Counted from the stretch's first letter, positions 1 through 9,266 are shown. The stretch is 64,000 bases of DNA from Lachnospiraceae bacterium (GCA_017936885.1 JAGBEO010000005.1:62001-126000); one strand, 5' to 3'. The notes: a model not told the origin generated them from the letters alone. Numbers and translations are program-made.

Positions 1-1
1 C

Positions 2-160
2 AACGTTTTAAACAGGGATACTCTCTTGGATGCCCAGAAACATCCCGAGAATTACCCGCAGTTAACCATCCGCGTGTCCGGTTACGCCGTAAACTTTATT
101 AAACTGACACCGGAACAGCAGGCAGATGTTATCAGCCGTACTTTCCACGAAAGTGTATAA
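2..160 (+). CDS. pflB: Pyruvate formate-lyase (formate acetyltransferase), C-terminal fragment
   Basis: This is the last 52 codons of a gene that enters from the left edge; the frame begins at base 2 and stops at TAA 158-160. The glycyl-radical motif RVSGYAV is present, with the Gly that carries the radical in the activated enzyme, followed by the usual short tail ending FHESV. Pyruvate formate-lyase cleaves pyruvate with CoA to acetyl-CoA and formate in anaerobes. The gene converges on pnp across a shared terminator. A related glycyl-radical enzyme cannot be fully excluded from 52 residues, but the [16 protein letters not shown] context is typical of PflB. Confidence 0.93.
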   Translation, partial: NVLNRDTLLDAQKHPENYPQLTIRVSGYAVNFIKLTPEQQADVISRTFHESV

Positions 161-212
161 CACTTTCCGGACATTGTACCCCCTGATACGCTCAGTGCTT
201 AACGCGTATCAC

Positions 213-247
213 AAAAGGATCGTAGGAAATCTTCCCACGATCCTTTT
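213..247. terminator. Bidirectional terminator between pfl and pnp
   Basis: An 11-bp perfect stem (213-223 with 237-247) contains GGATCGT/ACGATCC and is flanked by A4 on one side and T5 on the other. It can therefore end the pfl transcript (plus) and the pnp transcript (minus), whose genes converge here. Confidence 0.9.
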
Positions 248-273
248 TCATTTATAGACTTATATTTTAAGCA

Positions 274-2364
274 TTATACCTGTGCCACATCCTTCATGGA
301 GAAGCTGATTCTGCCCATCTTATCCTTGCCTAAGCAAACTACTGTTACTTTATCGCCAAGTGTCAGTACGTCTTCGACATGATTGATTCTCTCTTTCGCA
401 ATCTTGGAAATGTGAACCATACCCTCTTTGCCCGGAGCAAACTCTATAAATGCGCCGAACTCCTTGATGCTGACTACGGTACCCTTGAAGATCTGACCTT
501 CTTCAAAGTCTGTAACGATAATCTTAATCATCTCTACAGCCTTGTCCATCATCTCTCTGTCAGTACCGCATACGGATACCTGACCATCGTCTGTAATGTC
601 GATCTTCACACCTGTACGTGCAATAATCTCATTAATGGTCTTACCACGCTGTCCTACTACATCGCCGATCTTCTCCGGATCGATCTGGATAGAAATGATC
701 TTAGGAGCATACTTTCCGACCTCTTTACGGGGAGCTGCGATGGCAGGTACCATACAGTTAGCCATGATAAATTCTCTTGCCTCACGACATCTTGCAATAG
801 CACCCTCAACAATCGGTCTGGTCAGACCGTGAATCTTAATATCCATCTGGATTGCCGTGATACCGTCATGGGTACCTGTTACCTTAAAGTCCATATCGCC
901 GAAGAAATCCTCAAGACCCTGGATATCTGTTAACAATACGAAATCATCATCTGTGTCTCCGGTTACCAGACCGCAGGAAATACCTGCTACCATCTTCTTG
1001 ATCGGTACACCTGCTGCCATCAGGGACATACAGGATGCACAGGTAGATGCCATGGAAGTGGAACCGTTGGACTCAAAAGTCTCAGATACGGTACGGATCG
1101 CATATGGGAACTCTTCCTCACTGGGCAGTACCGGAATAAGCGCTCTCTCAGCCAATGCTCCATGTCCGATCTCTCTACGTCCCGGTCCACGGCTGACCTT
1201 CGTCTCACCTACGGAATAGGAAGGGAAATTATAATGGTGCATATATCTCTTGCATGTTACATTCTCATCTAAGCCGTCTACCTTCTGTACCTCAGATAAA
1301 GGTGCCAGTGTACATACGTTACAGATCTGTGTCTGTCCACGGGTAAACATGGCAGAACCGTGTACTCTCGGAATGATATCAACCTCTGCTGCTAACGGTC
1401 TGATCTGATCCAGTGCACGACCGTCAGGACGCTTGTGATCCTTTAAGATCATCTTGCGGACTGTCTTCTTCTGATACTGATATACTGCCTCGCCGAGTAC
1501 TGCAAGATACTCTTCATTGTCAGCAAAAGCTTCCTCTAACTTGGCAGTTACGTTCTTGATATTTTCCTCGCGCACCTGCTTCTCATCCGTGAAGACTGCG
1601 GTCTCCATCTCCTCAGGTGTTACGATCTTCTTCATGTCCTCAAACATCTGTGCCGGAATTGCACAGCTCTCATATGCATGTTTCGGCTTACCGACCTCAG
1701 CTACGATCTTATTGATAAACTCAATAATCGTCTGATTTACTTCATGTGCCTTATAAATCGCCTCGATCACTTTCGCTTCCGGTACTTCATTAGCGCCTGC
1801 CTCGATCATGATAACCTTCTCTGATGTGGAAGCAACAGTCATCTTCAGATCACCCTTAGCCCACTGCTCCTGAGACGGATTCACGATCAACTCGCCGTCG
1901 ATCAAGCCCATCTGTGTCATGGCACAGGGACCGTCAAAAGGAATATCGGAAATGCATGTTGCGATAGCAGTACCGATCATAGCAACTAACTCAGGACGGC
2001 ACTCCGGATCTACGCTCATTACCATGTTATTTAAGGTAACGTCATTGCGGTAATCCTTCGGGAATAAAGGACGCATCGGTCTGTCGATCACACGGCTTGT
2101 AAGGACTGCGTTCTCGGATGCCTTGCCCTCTCTCTTATTAAATCCGCCCGGAATCTTACCTACGGAATATAATTTCTCTTCATACTCTACGCTGCACGGG
2201 AAGAAATCGATCCCGTCTCTCGGCTTGTCAGATGCTGTAGCCGTAGATAATACGGTTGTCTCACCATACTGCATAAAAGCACAGCCGTTAGCCTGTTTGC
2301 CGACTCTGCCGATGTCCACACGAAGGGTACGTCCGGCAAGGTCCATTGTGTAACTCTTGTACAT
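274..2364 (-). CDS. pnp: Polyribonucleotide nucleotidyltransferase (PNPase)
   Basis: This 696-residue 3'-5' phosphorolytic exoribonuclease degrades mRNA using phosphate. Two RNase PH domains (about residues 10-220 and 310-540) flank an all-alpha linker; the KH domain (about 556-620, with GQRGKTINEII) and the S1 domain (about 625-693, GTVVSIKEFGAFIEF) follow, which is the full bacterial layout and length. The ATG is preceded by AAGGAGAG at good spacing. It lies downstream of rpsO as in most bacteria, but 405 bp separate the two genes, and that gap holds a terminator, a palindromic element and a long leader hairpin. Autoregulation through the leader is inferred by analogy with E. coli. Confidence 0.98.
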   Translation of the reverse strand: MYKSYTMDLAGRTLRVDIGRVGKQANGCAFMQYGETTVLSTATASDKPRDGIDFFPCSVEYEEKLYSVGKIPGGFNKREGKASENAVLTSRVIDRPMRPLFPKDYRNDVTLNNMVMSVDPECRPELVAMIGTAIATCISDIPFDGPCAMTQMGLIDGELIVNPSQEQWAKGDLKMTVASTSEKVIMIEAGANEVPEAKVIEAIYKAHEVNQTIIEFINKIVAEVGKPKHAYESCAIPAQMFEDMKKIVTPEEMETAVFTDEKQVREENIKNVTAKLEEAFADNEEYLAVLGEAVYQYQKKTVRKMILKDHKRPDGRALDQIRPLAAEVDIIPRVHGSAMFTRGQTQICNVCTLAPLSEVQKVDGLDENVTCKRYMHHYNFPSYSVGETKVSRGPGRREIGHGALAERALIPVLPSEEEFPYAIRTVSETFESNGSTSMASTCASCMSLMAAGVPIKKMVAGISCGLVTGDTDDDFVLLTDIQGLEDFFGDMDFKVTGTHDGITAIQMDIKIHGLTRPIVEGAIARCREAREFIMANCMVPAIAAPRKEVGKYAPKIISIQIDPEKIGDVVGQRGKTINEIIARTGVKIDITDDGQVSVCGTDREMMDKAVEMIKIIVTDFEEGQIFKGTVVSIKEFGAFIEFAPGKEGMVHISKIAKERINHVEDVLTLGDKVTVVCLGKDKMGRISFSMKDVAQV

Positions 2365-2443
2365 AATCTTCTCTCCTTTTCATGCTGTTTCCTTCTGCCG
2401 CTTATCGTCAGACAAACCGGAAACGTAATTTATGTTGAAGGCA

Positions 2444-2550
2444 GAAGATGCCGAAACTACAAATATGCACATAGCATTTGTCTCTTATCGCCATACGGCA
2501 TCCTTTCAACAATCGACATCTATATCCATATTTGTGGTCTCGGATGCTTC
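2444..2550 (-). promoter_or_regulatory. Long imperfect hairpin in the pnp 5' leader
   Basis: Bases 2444-2467 pair with 2527-2550 in an extended stem with a few internal mismatches; the outer GAAG/CTTC and the inner ACAAATATG/CATATTTGT blocks are perfect. The loop spans 2468-2526. It lies about 80 nt upstream of the pnp start. In E. coli a long double-stranded pnp leader is cut by RNase III and then used by PNPase for autoregulation; a similar role here is inference. Confidence 0.6.
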
Positions 2551-2589
2551 TTCCACCCGTCACAACAATAATCACTTAAACTCAACCTA

Positions 2590-2706
2590 CTAAGCAGAGA
2601 CTCGAGACATAAATGTCTCTCGTTCGCGTTGCTCGTCATAAGCAATTTTCGGCATCCGCTCGTGCAAGCACGGCTACTGTCGAAAATCACTTCTGACTCT
2701 GCTTAG
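2590..2706. repeat. Palindrome-ended structured element (candidate dispersed repeat or structured RNA)
   Basis: The element is bounded by a perfect 10-bp inverted repeat, CTAAGCAGAG (2590-2599) and CTCTGCTTAG (2697-2706). Inside are three more hairpins: GAGACAT/ATGTCTC (2604-2619), ATTTTCG/CGAAAAT (2645-2687), and within the latter CGTGC/GCACG (2661-2672). No convincing reading frame is seen. The nested palindromes and compact size resemble a non-autonomous dispersed repeat (MITE or REP type) or a structured RNA. No second copy was noticed in this window. Confidence 0.5.
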
Positions 2707-2717
2707 TCGCGAAAAAA

Positions 2718-2756
2718 GGCGGATAAGGCTGCGCCTAGCCCAACCTTATATCCGCC
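2718..2756 (-). terminator. rpsO terminator
   Basis: GGCGGATA (2718-2725) pairs with TATCCGCC (2749-2756), extended by AAGG/CCTT inside. On the minus strand the stem is followed by six T (complement of 2712-2717). It lies just after the rpsO stop. Confidence 0.88.
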
Positions 2757-2769
2757 AATAGTTTTGACA

Positions 2770-3036
2770 CTATTTTCTTAAACCTAATCTCTCGATCAGT
2801 GTACGATATCTCTCGATATCCTTCTCTTTCAGATATGCAAGTAAACCACGTCTCTGACCAACCATTTTCAGAAGACCTCTTCTGGAATGATGATCCTTCG
2901 GATTAGCTTTCAAATGCTCTGTAAGCTCCTGGATTCTTGCTGTCAGAACTGCTACCTGTACTTCCGGTGAACCGGTATCGCCGGGTGTTCTTGCATACTC
3001 GTTGATAATTGCTGTTTTCTTTTCTTTAGAAATCAT
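2770..3036 (-). CDS. rpsO: 30S ribosomal protein S15
   Basis: The 88-residue product has the exact usual S15 length and hallmark segments ([32 protein letters not shown]). S15 binds the three-way junction of 16S rRNA early in 30S assembly. The start at MISKEKK was chosen because GAAAGGAG lies just upstream; the in-frame extension to 3099 has no support. The gene has its own promoter at 3154-3182 and a terminator at 2718-2756. The roughly 110-nt leader may carry an S15 autoregulatory fold, but I did not identify a known class. Confidence 0.98.
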   Translation of the reverse strand: MISKEKKTAIINEYARTPGDTGSPEVQVAVLTARIQELTEHLKANPKDHHSRRGLLKMVGQRRGLLAYLKEKDIERYRTLIERLGLRK

Positions 3037-3153
3037 TGTTTTCTCCTTTCTTTCCAAACAGTTTATGATTGTTACTGTCTTATAAACGCCGGATGCCAAG
3101 AACGGGTTGGAGACCTCCCTGCTCTGAGTATCGGCTGAAACTCATACTTGAAC

Positions 3154-3182
3154 ATTCTACCATATAGAATTCTCTTTTTCAA
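3154..3182 (-). promoter_or_regulatory. Sigma-A promoter of rpsO
   Basis: On the minus strand TTGAAA (3177-3182) and TAGAAT (3154-3159) are separated by exactly 17 bp. It begins only 4 bp beyond the urtE stop codon. Confidence 0.85.
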
Positions 3183-3186
3183 GCAC

Positions 3187-3885
3187 TTATACAGACAAAT
3201 ATTTTTTAATGATACCGTCGTTTAATTCTTCCATATTTCCCCGGGTCACCACAGTCCCTTTCTGTATAATAACAAATTCCTCTGCCAACCTTCTGGCGAA
3301 CTTCAGATTCTGCTCTACCACTGCAATGGTTATCCCCGTTTCCTGTGCAATTTTCTTCAGCGTATCAGCGATCTCCATAACCACGTTTGGCTGAATTCCT
3401 TCCGTCGGCTCATCAAGCAGAATCATCTTCGGCTCACCCATCAGACATCTGGCAATCGCAAGCTGCTGCTGCAAACCGCCGGAGAGCACACCGCCATTTC
3501 TCTTCATATGGATCTTCAATGCAGGAAAATAATCCAGAACCCATCCTTTCTTTTCCTGCATGTTAATATCCTTATGTCCCATGGCACCTAACTCCAGATT
3601 TTCCTCCACCGTCATAAGGGGAATGATTTCTCTTCCTTGGGGAACATATCCAAGACCGCAGAGTGCCCGTTTGTGTGTCTTCATCTTCGTAATATCCTGT
3701 CCGTCAAAGATAAGCGTCCCCGTGCTCATCGGCAGAACACCCATCGCACTCTTTAGAAATGTGGTCTTTCCTACGCCGTTTCTTCCCAGAATCGCGGTAC
3801 GGCTCCCTTTTTTTATTTCAATGGACAGATTGTTGATCACCTTGCTTTTTCCGTAGCTTACATTGACATCCGTAGCTTTAAACAT
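3187..3885 (-). CDS. urtE: ABC transporter ATP-binding protein, UrtE/LivF type
   Basis: This 232-residue ATPase belongs to the branched-chain amino acid/urea importer family. Walker A GRNGVGKT, a Q-loop followed by GYVPQGREIIP, signature LSGGLQQQ and Walker B MILLDEPTEG are all present; the last matches the UrtE/LivF pattern DEPTEGIQP. The start at MFKATDV follows GGAGG; an ATG four codons earlier overlaps that ribosome site. It is the last gene of the 11298-3187 operon, 35 bp after urtD. No hairpin terminator is visible before the rpsO promoter, so read-through into rpsO is possible. Confidence 0.9.
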   Translation of the reverse strand: MFKATDVNVSYGKSKVINNLSIEIKKGSRTAILGRNGVGKTTFLKSAMGVLPMSTGTLIFDGQDITKMKTHKRALCGLGYVPQGREIIPLMTVEENLELGAMGHKDINMQEKKGWVLDYFPALKIHMKRNGGVLSGGLQQQLAIARCLMGEPKMILLDEPTEGIQPNVVMEIADTLKKIAQETGITIAVVEQNLKFARRLAEEFVIIQKGTVVTRGNMEELNDGIIKKYLSV

Positions 3886-3920
3886 AGTTTCCTCCATTCC
3901 GAAACATCACCGTTTACGTT

Positions 3921-4673
3921 TTAATCCTCTTTCAGATAAACAGCAATGACTTCCTCGTTGTTCTGTACCTCTTCCATGGTTCCTTCTGCCAACAGTTTTC
4001 CATAATTCAACACGGTAACATATTCCGCTACCTGACGCACAAAATCCATATCATGTTCTACCACGATCAAAGTATGCTCTCCTTTTAATCTCTTGATCAT
4101 CTCCCCGGTCTTGTATGTTTCATCCGCTGTCATACCTGCGGTAGGTTCGTCCAGAATGATCAATTTCGGATTCTGCGCCACCACCATACCGATTTCCAGC
4201 CACTGTCTCTGTCCATGTGATAAATCACTGGCAAAAAAATGTCTGTACTCATAGAGGTCTATCAGTTTTAGTATTTCATTAACTTTTTCTTTAAAAGCTT
4301 TCGTTTTCCGGAAGAATACGCACCCGGTCAGGCTGTTGTAACCCTCTGCCGCGATCTCTATATTCTCCTTAACCGTCATGTTATCAAAAACATTGGGGCC
4401 CTGAAATTTTCTTCCGATCCGGTAATTTCTTGCAATTTCGGTGACAGACTTACCCGTAATATTCTGTCCGTCAAAGATCACACTGCCGCTTGTAGGAGTC
4501 GTCTTCCCCGTTACCAGATCCATAAAAGTGGTTTTACCTGCTCCGTTGGGACCGATGATCACGCGAAGCTCGCCGTCATATATTTTCATATTTACTTCCG
4601 TAAAAGCCTTGAAACCGTTAAACTCTACCGACAGATTTTTCACTTCCAACAAAACCTTTCTTTCGTCACTCAT
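3921..4673 (-). CDS. urtD: ABC transporter ATP-binding protein, UrtD/LivG type
   Basis: This 250-residue ATPase has Walker A GPNGAGKTTF, the RIGRKFQGPNVF segment that is close to the UrtD hallmark, signature LSHGQRQWLEIG and Walker B IILDEPTAGM. It pairs with UrtE to power the importer at the cytoplasmic face. Its ATG overlaps the urtC stop (ATGA), with GGAGG inside the end of urtC, implying translational coupling. LivG of amino acid systems is the alternative; the binding protein argues for the Urt/amide branch. Confidence 0.9.
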   Translation of the reverse strand: MSDERKVLLEVKNLSVEFNGFKAFTEVNMKIYDGELRVIIGPNGAGKTTFMDLVTGKTTPTSGSVIFDGQNITGKSVTEIARNYRIGRKFQGPNVFDNMTVKENIEIAAEGYNSLTGCVFFRKTKAFKEKVNEILKLIDLYEYRHFFASDLSHGQRQWLEIGMVVAQNPKLIILDEPTAGMTADETYKTGEMIKRLKGEHTLIVVEHDMDFVRQVAEYVTVLNYGKLLAEGTMEEVQNNEEVIAVYLKED

Positions 4674-5779
4674 AGCTTCGCCTCCTCGTTTGCAAGAATC
4701 TGTTCCTTCCGTTTCCGGTCCTTTGATTTTTGCTGGACATCAATGATCGTTCCGATGATCCCCTTCGGAATAACGAACACGATCACCAGAATAATGATAC
4801 CAAGAACCAGTTTCCAATATTGTGCGAAATCTGCTGAGATACCGGAAAACACGGAATTTAATATCGTCTCGGCAATCTGAAGCACCAGTGTTCCTACTAT
4901 GGCGCCTGTCAGGTTGCCCCGTCCGCCCACAGCAACCCAGACCAGAACTAAAGTTGCCAGATTGATTCCCACTGCCGTAGAGTTTACACTGCCCTGTGTA
5001 CGGACATACAGTACACCCGCCAGACCTGCCATAACACCGGAAATCGTATAGATCAGCATCTTAAAGGCAGAAGGCTTATAACCAAAGAAGGTAAGTCTTT
5101 CTTCATTTTCCCTGACTGCCTGCAGCACCTTTCCCACACGGGAATGAACGACAAGCATACAGACTGCATAGCAAAGAATCAGAAACAGAAGAATCACAAA
5201 ATAAAATCCAAGGTCACTCATCCTCGCATCCTTTGCATGGGAAATAATCGTACGGTTTGTAACGGTAATACCGCTGTTTCCATGGGTATATCTGCTCTGA
5301 TTGATCACAAACAATTCCGCCACACCGGAAAGAGCAAGCGTAATCAGGGAGAAAAACACACCTTTAATCTTACCTGAAAACATAAAGAAACCGATGATCA
5401 ATGATATGAGCGCAGGTAGCACAAGCGCCATGATAAAGGCTCCAAGCTCCGAAGATAAAGGCATTAAAAACCAGGGGAGCCTGTCGTATTCCACCCAGTC
5501 AGCCTGATTGATATAAGAACAGGAAATACCGATCATATAACCGCCCGCACCAAACAGCAGGCTGTGTCCCATACTCATAAGCCCTGTGTAACCCCACAAT
5601 AAATCCAGCGAAAGCGCAAAAATAATATATGCCATGATGCCTGACATCACATAGACCCAGTAGGTATTGCATAAAAAAGGAAACACCAGCAGGAAAATCA
5701 GTACGGCGATATCAATGTAACGATTTGCAGGCAGATTCCTGAATTTTTGTAAAAAAACATTCTTTTTAGTCTCTTTCAT
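4670..5779 (-). CDS. urtC: ABC transporter permease, UrtC/LivM type
   Basis: This 369-residue membrane protein has about nine or ten hydrophobic segments after a basic N-terminus, and the LivM/UrtC core (SLDLLWGYTGLMSMGHSLLF near residue 60; WVAVGGRGNLTGAIVGT near 285). It forms the channel with UrtB and docks UrtD and UrtE. The C-terminus is charged and cytoplasmic. It begins 5 bp after urtB and overlaps urtD by 4 bp. Confidence 0.88.
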   Translation of the reverse strand: MKETKKNVFLQKFRNLPANRYIDIAVLIFLLVFPFLCNTYWVYVMSGIMAYIIFALSLDLLWGYTGLMSMGHSLLFGAGGYMIGISCSYINQADWVEYDRLPWFLMPLSSELGAFIMALVLPALISLIIGFFMFSGKIKGVFFSLITLALSGVAELFVINQSRYTHGNSGITVTNRTIISHAKDARMSDLGFYFVILLFLILCYAVCMLVVHSRVGKVLQAVRENEERLTFFGYKPSAFKMLIYTISGVMAGLAGVLYVRTQGSVNSTAVGINLATLVLVWVAVGGRGNLTGAIVGTLVLQIAETILNSVFSGISADFAQYWKLVLGIIILVIVFVIPKGIIGTIIDVQQKSKDRKRKEQILANEEAKL

Positions 5780-5784
5780 ACCGC

Positions 5785-6654
5785 TTATCTCCTTCCTTTC
5801 GGTGTAAACAGACCTTCCGGCTTAATCCTGACAATGACAATTACCACAAGCAGCACTACGATCTGCGCCGTCACACTGTTAGAATAACCGCTGATTAAGG
5901 AAATTGCCTCCTGAATAATAAAGGAAGATGCCACCGTTCCGAACAGAGAAGACACACCACCCATAACAACGTTCATAAAGGTATTGGTCAGCCAGCTCTC
6001 TCCTAAAGAATAGGTCACTGTAGAAAGCGGTGCTATGGCTGCACCTGCCAGACCTGCAAGCCCCATTCCGTGAGAGAATGTGATCGTATCCACTTTTCTT
6101 GTATCAATACCCAGACAGTCTGTCATGGTACGGTTCTGTGTAGTGGAACGGATCTTGCGTCCCATAGAAGTTTTATTGATAAAAATAAGCGTACCTGCCA
6201 GTGCCAGAGCAGAGATCAGACACAAAATCAACTTATAGGCTTCAATGTAAACCGGTCCCAGATATATAACGCTTGAAACCGGGTAGGCAACCTGATTATA
6301 GGATTTTCCAAAAACAATAAGCGCTAACTGCTTCATAATAATAGAGATTGCGTAGGTTGCTAACAAGGTTTCCGCCATTTTACCGTAAAAGTGACAAATA
6401 ACGGTTTTCTCTATCAGCATACCGAATAGAAAAGAAATGCCATACGCCAGTATCAGCGTTATGACAAACGGTATATGTAATACGGAATAGAGATAGTAAC
6501 AGATAAAAGCACCAGCCATTAACATCTCAGTATGTGCCAGATTCACTACCTTCATATAACCCATAATAATCACTAAGCCAAGTGAGGTAAGAAGAAGAAC
6601 GAAGGCACTGCATACACCAGATACCAATAATTGTCCAATCAATGATCCATTCAT
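5785..6654 (-). CDS. urtB: ABC transporter permease, UrtB/LivH type
   Basis: This 289-residue integral membrane protein has the LivH/UrtB pattern: GYMKVVNLAHTEMLMAGA near residue 32 and GLAGLAGAAIAPL near 197. It lacks the long N-terminal extracytoplasmic domain of some cyanobacterial and proteobacterial UrtB proteins, as is usual in Clostridia. It follows urtA by 82 bp and is nearly contiguous with urtC. Confidence 0.88.
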   Translation of the reverse strand: MNGSLIGQLLVSGVCSAFVLLLTSLGLVIIMGYMKVVNLAHTEMLMAGAFICYYLYSVLHIPFVITLILAYGISFLFGMLIEKTVICHFYGKMAETLLATYAISIIMKQLALIVFGKSYNQVAYPVSSVIYLGPVYIEAYKLILCLISALALAGTLIFINKTSMGRKIRSTTQNRTMTDCLGIDTRKVDTITFSHGMGLAGLAGAAIAPLSTVTYSLGESWLTNTFMNVVMGGVSSLFGTVASSFIIQEAISLISGYSNSVTAQIVVLLVVIVIVRIKPEGLFTPKGRR

Positions 6655-6736
6655 AAGAACTCATCCTTTCCGGTCATTTTGAAAATCAGGTGGAAAATGC
6701 TCATGGCATCTTCCACCTTCTTTGCAGAGCCAATTT

Positions 6737-7927
6737 CTATTTTGTCGGTTCCGGCTTAATGACATCATCACTTTCAAATATCGTAGCAATACTTCCGTCT
6801 TCCTGTACAAGACCGATTCTTGCTTTACAGTAAATATGATTATTTTCCGGATCTACGGTAATGGTTCCCTGAGGAGCGTCAAAGCTTAGATCATCAAAAT
6901 TAGCAAGAATATTATCAGTCGTAATATCATCCCCGCATTTTTCCAAAGATCCTGCCAACAGATATACCGCATCATAAGTCGCTTCACCTACGGCTGTAAC
7001 AGAGCTTGCCTTGTCTTCTCCGAATTTTTCACCATAGGCGGTCAGGAATGCCTTGTTTGCCTCTGAATCGATAGAATTGAAATAGTTTACGGATGCATAG
7101 GTATCAGCCGCCGCACTTCCTAACGCAGTGGAGAAAGATTCATCCATGATAAAGGAGGCAATCGTATACTTGTCAGAAAGCCCTGCTGCCGCAAACTGTG
7201 TATAAAAAGCAGTACCGCTGTCACCGTTTAAGTTCGCATAAATAACACATCCCTCATCTCCGCAGGTATCTTTGATCTTGGCAATAATATCCGAAAACTC
7301 CGTAATATCTGAGGATACCAGTTCATCCCCGACAATATTGCCGCCGAGACTATTGATCAGTTCTGTTGCCTGTCTGTTGATTCCCTGCGCATAGGTCGTA
7401 TCTGTTCCTAGCAGATAGAAGTTCTCGGAAACATTCTCAAATAAATAGGGTACAAAATAGTCTCCCTGCTGATTCGGAACACAGCCGGTATATACTACAT
7501 AGTCATTGGGTTCTTCTCCTTCATAGAAAGTAGGATATACAAGCGGTACTTCATACTCCTCCAGAATCGGTTCTACCGCAACACGGGAAGCTGATGTATA
7601 AAGTCCTACAATGGCTGTCACTTCATCCTGCAGGATCAATTCTTTGATTACCTTTACAGCCGTGTCAGGATCGGTAGCATAATCCTTTACCACATACTCA
7701 ATCTGCTTTCCGTTGATACCGCCTGCCGCATTGATCTCTTCAATAGCAAGCACTGCCGAGTTGTACATAGCCTCTTCTGTAATAGCCGTTCCGCCTGTCA
7801 GGGAAAATGCGAGACCGATCTTGATCGTATCAGAACTGCTTCCTCCCTTGCTGCCGCATCCCGTAAAACAAAATGCGATCATTGCCGTTACCATAAGCAT
7901 TGCGATAGTTCTTTTGAATTTCTTCAT
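6737..7927 (-). CDS. urtA: Urea/amide-type ABC transporter substrate-binding lipoprotein (UrtA-like)
   Basis: The 396-residue precursor starts with a lipoprotein signal peptide ending in lipobox FTGC, so the mature protein is tethered outside the membrane. The mature part is a type I periplasmic-binding fold of the UrtA/AmiC branch (IGLAFSLTG; LVYPTFYEGEE; GCVPNQQGDYFVPYL). The start at MKKFKRT is set by GGAGGAGAAAG immediately upstream; a longer frame would run into the codA-like gene. UrtA binds urea and AmiC-type proteins bind short amides; given the adjacent deaminases, the ligand may be a small cyclic amide or a nucleobase. Ligand identity is not determined by the sequence. Confidence 0.88.
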   Translation of the reverse strand: MKKFKRTIAMLMVTAMIAFCFTGCGSKGGSSSDTIKIGLAFSLTGGTAITEEAMYNSAVLAIEEINAAGGINGKQIEYVVKDYATDPDTAVKVIKELILQDEVTAIVGLYTSASRVAVEPILEEYEVPLVYPTFYEGEEPNDYVVYTGCVPNQQGDYFVPYLFENVSENFYLLGTDTTYAQGINRQATELINSLGGNIVGDELVSSDITEFSDIIAKIKDTCGDEGCVIYANLNGDSGTAFYTQFAAAGLSDKYTIASFIMDESFSTALGSAAADTYASVNYFNSIDSEANKAFLTAYGEKFGEDKASSVTAVGEATYDAVYLLAGSLEKCGDDITTDNILANFDDLSFDAPQGTITVDPENNHIYCKARIGLVQEDGSIATIFESDDVIKPEPTK

Positions 7928-7976
7928 AACTTTCTCCTCCTTATCATATGTGATATGCAACAGTTCCTTCGAACTG

Positions 7977-9212
7977 CTAAAACTTAACGGAAACCTTCGC
8001 GGGAATTTTCTCCACAATGGTTTGTCCGTTATGAACTGATAAAATAACCGGGCTTTGGAAACGAACCACTTCTACATCGTCTTTACCGCCCAACAAAATG
8101 AAATTGGCATCTTTGCCGACCTCAATTCCATATTCCTGATCGAGGCAAAGATTCTTAGCGCCATTTACCGATATCAGATCCAGACAGTGGCTTAAATCCT
8201 CATACCCTGTCATCTGTGCCACATGAATTCCCATTTCCAGCACTCTGAGCAGATTACCTACACCGATGGGATACCACGGGTCTGCTATGGAATCCTGCCC
8301 CAGAGCTACGTTCATGCCCTCATGGGTCAATTCTTTGATTCTGGTAATGCCCCTCCGTTTCGGGAAGGAATCTATTCTGCCCTGTAAATGAATACTTTCC
8401 GTCGGACAGGAATTGAAGTTGATCTGCGAATCCTTTAAGAGCCGAAACAGCTTGCTGCAATAAGCATCGTTGTAGGAGCCCATAGCACAGGTATGTGCTG
8501 CAACCGTTCGTCTGCCCCATCCTCTTTCCAGGGCTGTCACTGCCAGCGCTTCTAAGCATCTGGACTGTTCGTCGTCGTTTTCGTCACAATGAACATCCAC
8601 ACAGGCATCATATTGTTCTGCCAGATCAAAGATAAACCGGATGGATTCCAGCCCATACTCTCTTGTGTATTCATAATGGGGAATACCACCTACGCAGGTA
8701 ACGCCCATATCCATGGCACGCCGCATCAACTCCTTGCCGCCTTTGCAGGAAAGAATACCGTTCTGCGGAAAGGCGACCGTCTGAATCTCTATGATTCCTT
8801 TCATTTCCTCTTTCAGTTCCTCTAATGCCTGCACGCCTTGAAACGAGACTTCCGTCACATCCACATGGGTACGAACAAACTGCACACCGTATTCCGCCAT
8901 CAACCGAAGCGCAGTCCTTGCACGCTCCTTGATCTCTGATACCACAAGAGGCTGTGTTGTCTTGTATTCATGCCAGGTCGTAATTCCTTCAAACAATGTA
9001 CCGGACATATTATAATGGGGAATCCCCGCTGTCAGCACACAGTCTAAATGGATGTGCGGTTCTACAAAAGGCGGCATCATCATATTGCCTTCTGCATCAT
9101 ATCCGCCCTTTCTTTCTTCCCTATGGGATTCGATCGATGTGAATTTTCCGTTTTCATATTCCACATCATAAAAGCCTTCCCTTCCCCTGATCCTGCAATT
9201 ACTGATAAGCAT
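7977..9212 (-). CDS. CodA-type amidohydrolase/deaminase (paralog 1)
   Basis: The 411-residue protein belongs to the cytosine-deaminase branch of the amidohydrolase superfamily. Metal-binding EPHIHLD, the FPQNGI segment (catalytic Gln), DVHCDENDD (His and Glu) and AAHTCAM are conserved. The E. coli motif HDDVFDPWYP reads QDSIADPWYP here, so the His and the second Asp are replaced, including the position (E. coli D314) known to tune substrate preference. Cytosine deaminase activity is therefore uncertain; creatinine, isoguanine or another cyclic substrate is possible. The start at MLISNCR follows AGAGGAAG. It lies between the PucR-type gene and urtA in the same operon. Confidence 0.85.
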   Translation of the reverse strand: MLISNCRIRGREGFYDVEYENGKFTSIESHREERKGGYDAEGNMMMPPFVEPHIHLDCVLTAGIPHYNMSGTLFEGITTWHEYKTTQPLVVSEIKERARTALRLMAEYGVQFVRTHVDVTEVSFQGVQALEELKEEMKGIIEIQTVAFPQNGILSCKGGKELMRRAMDMGVTCVGGIPHYEYTREYGLESIRFIFDLAEQYDACVDVHCDENDDEQSRCLEALAVTALERGWGRRTVAAHTCAMGSYNDAYCSKLFRLLKDSQINFNSCPTESIHLQGRIDSFPKRRGITRIKELTHEGMNVALGQDSIADPWYPIGVGNLLRVLEMGIHVAQMTGYEDLSHCLDLISVNGAKNLCLDQEYGIEVGKDANFILLGGKDDVEVVRFQSPVILSVHNGQTIVEKIPAKVSVKF

Positions 9213-9266
9213 ATCGCATCTTCCTCTCTTTCCTGACTCCCGAAATCCTTTCACGATCCCCGTTCG

